DNA of 12,141 nucleotides from CAYWMP01 sp964459445 (lineage in GTDB: Bacteria; Desulfobacterota; DSM-4660; Desulfatiglandales; HGW-15). This document shows positions 6,846 through 12,141 of the stretch, piece by piece. A program made the translations under genes and the position numbers. The notes under the pieces are model-generated. The model was not told the origin of the DNA and did not search any database. It was given only the letters and a program-made list of their open reading frames with translations. The stretch covers positions 1-12,141 of the forward strand of contig CAYWMP010000180.1 of NCBI GenBank assembly GCA_964459445.1, read 5' to 3'. Position 1 is the first letter of the stretch. Each line of letters begins with the position of its first letter.

Positions 6846-7397
6846 CTGAATTGCCTCCTTTAGCAAGCGTGTTAATGCCTCGTCTTCGTATGTTATCCTC
6901 TTCGCAATCTTTTTCAATCGCGCTGATAGGCGCTTGTAGCCCCATATGCAACGGCGCTTGGTTTCCTGCCGGCCTTCACGTTGATAGTATAAGGGCATGT
7001 TGACATGGAAATAAGAGATGCCATCGGCGTTCTTAAGGAGGTCGGCGCAGGGGTCACCCCCGGTCTCGTGCCGGCAGACCAGCAAGTACACCTCGCCGGC
7101 CATCTCCTGCGGCACTCCACAATCTTCCATTATCTTCCTGAGAATTCTCGCACTGTTTCGTGCATGGGCAGACTTGAAGGTGTCATAGTCAGGGAAATCG
7201 GCCCGCTTTACTTTGCGTGTCTCAAGGGCACGCTCGATATCATGGCCGAGCGCGGCAATCTGAAGGGTCTTATCTGAATCCGGTTTGAGCCTCAGTAGCC
7301 AGTCGAGAGTATTTTCGGCATGCAGAGGGTCTTCCGGCACTTTGGAGCCAGCAATGACTGCTCTGATCCTTTGTTTCGTGCACTCTATGCTATTCAT
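6831..7397 (-). CDS. HD-domain metal-dependent protein, possible phosphohydrolase
   Basis: This 188-residue, mostly helical, soluble protein carries a complete HD-type ligand set: His26 (DPLHAEN), His52-Asp53 (GHDIER), His78 (FKSAHAR), His110 (CRHETGG) and Asp125 (NADGISYF). Six such residues are typical of HD enzymes with two metals, either phosphohydrolases or the diiron oxygenases (myo-inositol oxygenase, PhnZ). Parts of the layout, such as WLLRL-PD and the later FKSAHAR segment, recall DUF4202 proteins, from memory. The ATG at 7397 overlaps the end of the inositol cytidylyltransferase gene by 8 nt, and a GTG at 7403 is the alternative. With no clear ribosome binding site, translation is probably coupled to the upstream gene. 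The context suggests a step in inositol-phosphate metabolism, such as dephosphorylating the transferase product; this is inference. Confidence 0.8.
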   Translation of the reverse strand: MNSIECTKQRIRAVIAGSKVPEDPLHAENTLDWLLRLKPDSDKTLQIAALGHDIERALETRKVKRADFPDYDTFKSAHARNSARILRKIMEDCGVPQEMAGEVYLLVCRHETGGDPCADLLKNADGISYFHVNMPLYYQREGRQETKRRCIWGYKRLSARLKKIAKRITYEDEALTRLLKEAIQQACP

Positions 7398-8712
7398 CGT
7401 CACGGCAGATAATCACGCGGCGTATGGTTTCAATGTTCATTACGGCCGCAATCACAACCAGTGTTAAATAAATCTGATTGAATATGGCACCGAGGAATAT
7501 GAGAAAGACTCGGACGTCGCGCCCCATGCGGAAGCCCTTGCCGTGATCGATACGGCTGCGCATAAGACGGTCATATTTGTCTGCCGTATAGCTCAACATA
7601 AAGGAACCTATGATTGCCATAAATCCAATGAATAGAATTAAAGGCCCCGAGTTTGCTGAATATGCGTGCCATGTGAGCCCGAATAACAGAAAGGCGTCCG
7701 CGTAACGGTCCAACACCGCATCGAACCAGCCACCGTAATCGCTGCCCTGGAACTTGAGCCGTGCCACTTCGCCGTCGCAGCCGTCAATGACAGAGGCAAA
7801 CTGTGCCAGCAGACCGCCCAGCAACAGACCGGGATAATTGCCAAGCGCGAACAGGCTTGCGGCCAGCAGGGAGCACAGGAACGAAAACAGGGATATCTGG
7901 TTGGGCGTGACCGGGTGCTTCACCAGCCGGCGGGAGATCCTCGCTGACAAGGGCCGGTTGAGGTGGCGCGATACCGGCCCATCGTTTGACTTGCCTCTCA
8001 AACGATAAAAGAGAACCTTCTCCGCCCGCTTAAGGGCAGCAGGATCGTCCACATCGAGCCAGAAACGACCGTTTGTATGAAACGCCCTGCCCCGGTCCTC
8101 GTCGGCCAGGATCCTCAAGGCCCCTGACAGGGTGGTATCACCGGAATCTTTTGTGCAGCGCTCCAGTGCATCGAAGATGACCGTAGTACACAGGAAGATG
8201 CCGGTGTCAAAACCATTAAATTCTGTCAACCCTTTGCCGATGTTTCGTATCTTCCCGTCTTCCGTCTTTACCCGGGTGACATCTCCCATGTCGACAAGGG
8301 AATTCCGGGTATCCCCATCCACGGCAAGGATGATCTCCCCATCAGCCGGGGGATGCGCCATCATCTCGCGGGCAATGGATGGATCAAAGAGATGGTCCGC
8401 CATCAGCAGAAGGAAGGGCTCATGCAGGTATTCCCGCGCCTTGAGCACCGAGAGACCGTTTTCCTTTTCCCAATCCTCATTGCTGAGAGAGGTGATAGGA
8501 ATACCGAGACGGGTGGCAAGACGGCCCAGAAAGCCCCGAACGCGTTCCCCCTGATATCCGGTGACCACATAAAAATCATCTGCTCCCGCCTCCAGGGCAG
8601 AGCGAATGGCCCGCTCGATTAGCGGCACACCAAGCACCGGTATAAGGGGCTTACTATCACCCCACTTGCGTAATCTGCTTCCTCGCCCCGCCGCGATGAT
8701 CAAACACTTCAT
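7390..8712 (-). CDS. Bifunctional inositol-1-phosphate cytidylyltransferase / CDP-alcohol phosphatidyltransferase
   Basis: The 440-residue protein fuses two domains. Residues 1-235 are a nucleotidyltransferase, with LIIAAGRGSRL at the start, the lysine of DSKPLIPV (19-26), a metal-binding Asp106 in MADH and a closing WLDVDDP. Residues about 245-440 are a membrane CDP-alcohol phosphatidyltransferase with some six hydrophobic segments. Its active site matches DGxxAR-x8-G-x3-D-x3-D exactly: Asp310, Asp313-Gly314, Ala317-Arg318, Gly327, Asp331, Asp335. The DGCDGEVAR form resembles the IPCT/DIPPS enzymes of Archaeoglobus and Thermotoga. Predicted steps are inositol-1-phosphate plus CTP to CDP-inositol, then transfer of phosphoinositol to inositol-1-phosphate or a lipid alcohol. 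I chose ATG 8712, one base after the upstream stop, with GGAGA nearby; ATG 8727 is possible. The inositol-1-phosphate synthase immediately upstream supports inositol as substrate. Which acceptor is used cannot be read from sequence. Confidence 0.88.
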   Translation of the reverse strand: MKCLIIAAGRGSRLRKWGDSKPLIPVLGVPLIERAIRSALEAGADDFYVVTGYQGERVRGFLGRLATRLGIPITSLSNEDWEKENGLSVLKAREYLHEPFLLLMADHLFDPSIAREMMAHPPADGEIILAVDGDTRNSLVDMGDVTRVKTEDGKIRNIGKGLTEFNGFDTGIFLCTTVIFDALERCTKDSGDTTLSGALRILADEDRGRAFHTNGRFWLDVDDPAALKRAEKVLFYRLRGKSNDGPVSRHLNRPLSARISRRLVKHPVTPNQISLFSFLCSLLAASLFALGNYPGLLLGGLLAQFASVIDGCDGEVARLKFQGSDYGGWFDAVLDRYADAFLLFGLTWHAYSANSGPLILFIGFMAIIGSFMLSYTADKYDRLMRSRIDHGKGFRMGRDVRVFLIFLGAIFNQIYLTLVVIAAVMNIETIRRVIICRDDE

Positions 8713-8713
8713 A

Positions 8714-9823
8714 CTACCGTTCTCCATAAGTGCCGTTGATGAAGGCTTCAGTCATGCGATGGGCCTCGTCATCCGTATACTGGCGTGGGGGGTGTTTGCA
8801 GAAATAGGCCGATGGCGCGTAAAGAATCCCACCCTCCTTGCGGGTCAGGGCCAGTTTGGCACAACGGATGGCGTCGATAACGACACCGGCGGAATTAGGG
8901 GAGTCCTCCACGGAAAGGCGCAGCTCCAGATTCATGGGGATATCGCCGAATAACTTTCCCTCCATGCGGATAAAGCATACCTTGTTGTCTTTTTGCCATG
9001 CGACCCAGTCACTGGGTCCGATGTGGATATTCTCTTCATCTAATCGCTCATCGCCCAGTTGAGATTGTACAGATTCCGTTTTGGACTTTTTCTTGGATTT
9101 CAGACGGCTGTGGTCAAGCATGTTCAAAAAATCGGTGTTACCCCCCGTGTTCAGCTGGTAGGTTCGCTCCAGTTTTGCCCCCCTATTCCTGAAAAGATTC
9201 GTAAGAACCCTGTGTACGATGGTGGCCCCGAGCTGTGATTTGATGTCATCCCCGATAAGGGGCAGGCCCCTCTCCTCGAAGCGGGCTGCACAGGTTGGGT
9301 CGCTGGCAATGAAAACCGGAATGTTGTTAATGAAGCCGATGCCCGCCTCCAAGGCGCAGTCGACGTAAAACCGGGTAGCCTCCTCGGAACCCACCGGCAG
9401 GTAGTTTACGAGTATTTCGGCGCCAGACTCCTTTAATACTCTGGCTACATCCTCTCTGGATGGCTCAGGCTCGTTGCCGGGCACAAAGGTGTATCTTTCA
9501 TCGTAATCTTTCATGTGTTCAGCCAAGCCGTCCATAATCCGTCCCATGCGCACCTTGACCCCATTGGACGAGATACGGTTGCAGAAGACAGTCGTACAAT
9601 TTGGGGCCGCAAAGATGGCCTCGGCCAGATCTTTGCCCACTTTCCGTTTGTCGATATCAAAGGCCGCCACCACAACGATATCCTGGGGCTTGTAACCCCC
9701 CAGATCGTAGTGCATCAGCCCGATGTGTTCCTCGTCTTCTTCTGGACGGTAGTGTTCAATGCCCTGAATAAGCGAACTGGCGCAGTTTCCGATGCCAACA
9801 ACAGCGATCTTGATCTTGCTCAT
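8714..9823 (-). CDS. ino1: myo-Inositol-1-phosphate synthase
   Basis: The enzyme converts D-glucose-6-phosphate to 1L-myo-inositol-1-phosphate with NAD as an internal redox cofactor. At 369 residues it matches the short prokaryotic form (mycobacterial, archaeal) rather than the 500-residue eukaryotic one. An N-terminal Rossmann fold begins with GIGNCASSL (10-18). Conserved catalytic-domain blocks follow: NYLPVGSEEA (140-149), IPVFIAS (168-174), GDDIKSQLGAT (191-201), NTGGNTDF (225-232), the lysine-rich KSKTES (246-251), HIGPSDWV (267-274) and the SPNSAGVVIDA segment (308-318). It is cytosolic. The ATG is preceded by a near-perfect AAAGGAGG site. It is the first gene of the tight inositol unit: the next gene starts one base after its stop. 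The product directly feeds the cytidylyltransferase encoded there. Confidence 0.95.
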   Translation of the reverse strand: MSKIKIAVVGIGNCASSLIQGIEHYRPEEDEEHIGLMHYDLGGYKPQDIVVVAAFDIDKRKVGKDLAEAIFAAPNCTTVFCNRISSNGVKVRMGRIMDGLAEHMKDYDERYTFVPGNEPEPSREDVARVLKESGAEILVNYLPVGSEEATRFYVDCALEAGIGFINNIPVFIASDPTCAARFEERGLPLIGDDIKSQLGATIVHRVLTNLFRNRGAKLERTYQLNTGGNTDFLNMLDHSRLKSKKKSKTESVQSQLGDERLDEENIHIGPSDWVAWQKDNKVCFIRMEGKLFGDIPMNLELRLSVEDSPNSAGVVIDAIRCAKLALTRKEGGILYAPSAYFCKHPPRQYTDDEAHRMTEAFINGTYGER

Positions 9824-9860
9824 TAATCAACCTCCTTTATAGTGTTTTAAGCCTCCCCAA

Positions 9861-9898
9861 TAAACTTGGGTTTAGTAAACCTAAAGGTTATAAGTTTA
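9861..9898 (-). promoter_or_regulatory. Interleaved inverted repeats in the leader of the inositol operon
   Basis: TAAACTT (9861-9867) pairs with AAGTTTA (9892-9898). Between them GGTTT-AGT-AAACC and AACCT-AA-AGGTT overlap, so alternative folds are possible. The motif GTTTAGT occurs twice, at 9870-9876 and 9894-9900, and a variant GTTTTAGT follows at 9906-9913. The block lies between the likely promoter and the start codon, where an operator or a switching leader would be expected. I recognise no known riboswitch or regulator box. Confidence 0.35.
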
Positions 9899-9910
9899 GT
9901 TTAATGTTTT

Positions 9911-9938
9911 AGTATCCTCTTTATGGTGTAGAAGGCAA
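9911..9938 (-). promoter_or_regulatory. Possible promoter of the inositol operon
   Basis: Read on the minus strand, TTGCCT (9938-9933) and GATACT (9916-9911) are spaced by 16 bases; each matches the sigma70 consensus at four of six positions. Transcription would begin near 9904, giving a leader of about 80 nt that contains the inverted repeats. The call is weak. The 252-nt gap from ftsH makes an independent promoter plausible. Confidence 0.3.
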
Positions 9939-10075
9939 TGTTTACCAGGGAGGAAACCGTTATAGCTTCAAAAGGTTGCAGCCGGAAGATTGAACCTAAT
10001 AATAAAAATAGACGACTCGATGCAGAAACAATGTGTCAGGTATTCCTTGAAGTCACAAGGCATAATACTCCCCTT

Positions 10076-11893
10076 TCAAGATGTCTTAACCTCCATTTCT
10101 TCAGGAATGGATTTTTCCCCACCGGCCATTATTTCATCTAAATCTTTGCTATCCAGGGTCTCTTTCTCTAAAAGGCCATTGGCCATTTTATGAATTGTAT
10201 CCAAATTTTCTTTGATGAGCTGAGAGGCCTTTTTATAGGCACCCGTGACGATATCCCTGACCTCCTCATCGATCTTTTGGGCTGTCAGCTCGCTGTAATC
10301 CCTGTGCTGGGAAATCTCCCTGCCTAAGAATATCTGCTCCTCTTTTTTGCCAAAGGTCAAAGGACCCAGATTCTGACTCATACCGTAATCACAGACCATC
10401 TTTCTTGCCAGCTCAGATGCCTTTTCAATATCGTTCCCCGCCCCGGTTGTCCTCATATTGAGCACAATCTCTTCTGCAGCCCTGCCGCCCATCAATATAC
10501 AAATATTATTCTTCAAATAGTCTTTTGGGTATGTGTGTTTTTCGTCTATGGGTAGCTGCTGGGTCAAGCCAAGAGAACGGCCCCGGGGAATAATCGTCAC
10601 TTTATGGACGGGATCCGTATTGGGAAGAAGCCTGGCCACAAGAGTATGCCCGGCCTCATGGTATGCCGTAGTCCTTTTTTCTTCATCACTAATGATCATA
10701 CTCCTTCGCTCAGTCCCCATCATGACCTTGTCTTTGGCATCTTCAAAATCGATCATCTCGACCCTGTCTTTTTCACGCCTTGCAGCCTTTAATGCAGCTT
10801 CATTCACCATATTTTCCAGGTCTGCACCTGTAAATCCCGGGGTTCCCCTGGCAAGGACAGAAATGTCCGCATCACCTGCCAAAACCGTTTTTTTCACATG
10901 GACTTTTAGAATCCCTTCCCGGCCCTTTATATCCGGAACAGGAACAACCACCTGTCTGTCAAATCGCCCGGGTCTCAACAGAGCGGGATCCAGGACGTCC
11001 GGCCTGTTTGTGGCAGAGATAAGGATGACACCCTCGTTGGATTCAAAGCCGTCCATCTCTACAAGAAGCTGGTTGAGGGTCTGCTCTCTTTCATCGTGCC
11101 CTCCACCCAGACCGGCTCCCCTATGGCGCCCAACCGCGTCTATCTCATCCATAAATATAATGCAGGGGGCATTTTTTTTACCCTGTACAAATAGGTCTCT
11201 GACCCTCGAGGCACCAACTCCTACAAACATCTCCACAAAATCCGACCCGCTTATGCTGAAAAAGGGAACACCTGCTTCACCGGCTATAGCCCTTGCCAGT
11301 AGTGTTTTACCGGTCCCAGGAGCGCCTACAAGGAGAACACCTTTGGGTATTCTGCCCCCCAGGCGGGTGAATTTTTTGGGATCACTGAGAAACTCGATAA
11401 TCTCCTGCAGTTCCTCCTTGGCCTCATCAATCCCAGCCACATCATCAAAGGTCGCCTTTTCCCGTGCATCACTCATGAGTCTTGCCTTGCTTTTCCCGAA
11501 GGATAGGGCCTTCCCTCCACCCACCTGCATCTGGCGCATGAAAAAAATCCAGACACCTATCAGCAACAGCATGGGAAACCAGGAAAGAAACATTTGGAAC
11601 CAGGACGAATCCTCTTCAGGCCTAGCAGATATTCTAACCCCTTTGCTTCTCAGTAATTTAATGAGTTCAGGATCTTTTGGGGAGAATGTCATAAAAGGTC
11701 CTTGCGCGGAAATGCCCGATATGTGCCCCCCCTGAATGGTGACCTGGATGACATTTTGGTTCTCCACCATGCTTAAGAAATCACTGTAACTGACAGAGAC
11801 GCTGCTTCCAGGCTGTTTAACTCTCTGAAAAAGCATGATCATCATAAGGCCGATCACAAGAAAAACAGCGATGTTTTTATAGTTCAGCTTCAA
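10076..11893 (-). CDS. ftsH: ATP-dependent zinc metalloprotease FtsH
   Basis: FtsH is a hexameric membrane AAA+ protease that degrades misfolded membrane proteins and selected cytosolic regulators. The 605-residue protein has a transmembrane helix at about 8-23, a periplasmic domain, a second helix at about 103-119, and then the AAA+ module. The module shows Walker A GAPGTGKT (190-197), the pore motif FVG (223-225), Walker B IIFMDEID (245-252) and a second region of homology (294-313). The M41 protease domain has the zinc motif HEAGH (412-416) and a third ligand, Asp488, in NDIEKA. The start is a TTG at 11893. An in-frame stop lies eight codons upstream with no ATG between, and the resulting N-terminus matches other FtsH proteins. 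The ribosome binding site is weak (GAAAGA). The usual neighbours tilS and folP are not seen on either side. Confidence 0.97.
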   Translation of the reverse strand: MKLNYKNIAVFLVIGLMMIMLFQRVKQPGSSVSVSYSDFLSMVENQNVIQVTIQGGHISGISAQGPFMTFSPKDPELIKLLRSKGVRISARPEEDSSWFQMFLSWFPMLLLIGVWIFFMRQMQVGGGKALSFGKSKARLMSDAREKATFDDVAGIDEAKEELQEIIEFLSDPKKFTRLGGRIPKGVLLVGAPGTGKTLLARAIAGEAGVPFFSISGSDFVEMFVGVGASRVRDLFVQGKKNAPCIIFMDEIDAVGRHRGAGLGGGHDEREQTLNQLLVEMDGFESNEGVILISATNRPDVLDPALLRPGRFDRQVVVPVPDIKGREGILKVHVKKTVLAGDADISVLARGTPGFTGADLENMVNEAALKAARREKDRVEMIDFEDAKDKVMMGTERRSMIISDEEKRTTAYHEAGHTLVARLLPNTDPVHKVTIIPRGRSLGLTQQLPIDEKHTYPKDYLKNNICILMGGRAAEEIVLNMRTTGAGNDIEKASELARKMVCDYGMSQNLGPLTFGKKEEQIFLGREISQHRDYSELTAQKIDEEVRDIVTGAYKKASQLIKENLDTIHKMANGLLEKETLDSKDLDEIMAGGEKSIPEEMEVKTS

Positions 11894-11910
11894 TTTAATG
11901 TATCTTTCAT
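11890..11910 (-). CDS. Possible six-codon leader peptide ahead of ftsH
   Basis: An ATG at 11910 opens a frame encoding MKDTLN and stops at a TGA that overlaps the TTG start of ftsH (TTGA). Such an overlap could let ribosomes reinitiate at the weak TTG start. The leader has no evident ribosome binding site, and a frame this short can arise by chance, so the call is tentative. It begins right where the predicted promoter would start transcription. Confidence 0.15.
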   Translation of the reverse strand: MKDTLN

Positions 11911-11916
11911 TGAATT

Positions 11917-11946
11917 AGTATACTTTTAATTTATTCAAACTATCAG
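11917..11946 (-). promoter_or_regulatory. ftsH: Probable sigma70 promoter of ftsH
   Basis: Read on the minus strand, CTGATA (11946-11941; four of six matches to TTGACA) is followed after 18 bases by TATACT (11922-11917; five of six matches to TATAAT). Transcription would start near 11910, leaving a very short leader of about 17 nt before the TTG start of ftsH. The AT-rich spacer fits a real promoter. Confidence 0.5.
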
Positions 11947-12141
11947 GGAGTAAGGGAAATGGCGAACATAGGCTGCCTGATGCCTTGCCTAACAACCATG
12001 ACTAAAATGAATAGGAGGACACAAGGCCATTTCTGTTACTTTCCTCCTCTCACTTGCTCTTTTCCCCTCAGGGTTCTCCTTCATTCAGCGTGTCTAACTG
12101 ATTGTAAACAAAGAAGATATCAAAAACGAGAATTAATGACA
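11947..12141. other. Gene-free right edge upstream of ftsH
   Basis: No credible coding sequence reaches this edge. A 31-codon minus-strand frame, about 12079-11984, has no ribosome binding site and is probably accidental. I see no RNA gene. Confidence 0.4.

Noticed and set aside
10021..10075. A CCTTG/CAAGG hairpin after the ftsH stop as its terminator
   Set aside because: The stem is only five base pairs and no T-run follows on the minus strand, so it was not annotated as a terminator.
10533..11735. A 400-codon open frame on the plus strand opposite ftsH
   Set aside because: It lies wholly antisense to a clear full-length FtsH, and its translation is serine- and proline-rich with no recognisable domain, as expected for the reverse complement of a conserved gene.
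1..12141. CRISPR array, tRNA or rRNA genes, insertion sequence or phage genes
   Set aside because: I found no regularly spaced repeats, no cloverleaf or ribosomal RNA signature, and no transposase, integrase or phage structural protein on either strand.

Overview
This window looks like chromosomal DNA from an anaerobic member of the Desulfobacterota (former Deltaproteobacteria), probably a sulfate reducer or a syntroph that degrades aromatic or dicarboxylic acids. The main reason is a two-gene unit encoding a glutaryl-CoA dehydrogenase with the residue pattern of the non-decarboxylating type, known from Desulfococcus, followed by the carboxyltransferase subunit of the sodium-pumping glutaconyl-CoA decarboxylase. 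The RecA and FtsH sequences and the moderate GC content fit. No species is claimed.

Layout. Positions 1-796 hold no gene. A hairpin-forming, REP-like repeat lies at the left edge, and other small inverted repeats follow. The plus strand then carries the glutaryl-CoA dehydrogenase (797-1960) and gcdA (2089-3822), closed by an intrinsic terminator near 3925-3957. The next 500 bases contain a sigma70-type promoter and a second terminator that bracket about 165 nt without a convincing protein, a candidate small RNA. Then comes the promoter and gene of a membrane-anchored lytic transglycosylase (4521-5267).

Everything to the right is on the minus strand. In transcription order it reads ftsH (11893-10076), a 252-nt gap, myo-inositol-1-phosphate synthase (9823-8714), a fusion of an inositol-phosphate cytidylyltransferase-like domain with a CDP-alcohol phosphatidyltransferase (8712-7390), an HD-domain protein (7397-6831), recA (6749-5691) and an unrecognised 128-residue protein (5694-5308) whose GTG start overlaps the recA stop. 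The three genes from the inositol-phosphate synthase to the HD protein are packed with a 1-nt gap and an 8-nt overlap, so they almost certainly form one transcript. That transcript may run on into recA.

How the genes work together. The first pair converts glutaryl-CoA to glutaconyl-CoA and then to crotonyl-CoA while conserving the decarboxylation energy as a sodium gradient; the other decarboxylase subunits are not here. The inositol genes make inositol-1-phosphate from glucose-6-phosphate, activate it as CDP-inositol and transfer the phosphoinositol to an acceptor. The product could be di-myo-inositol phosphate (a compatible solute of thermophiles) or an inositol phospholipid made by the CDP-inositol route. 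The HD protein, with a full set of metal ligands, is a candidate for a later step. This inositol module, tied to recA and an unknown coupled gene, is the most interesting part of the window.
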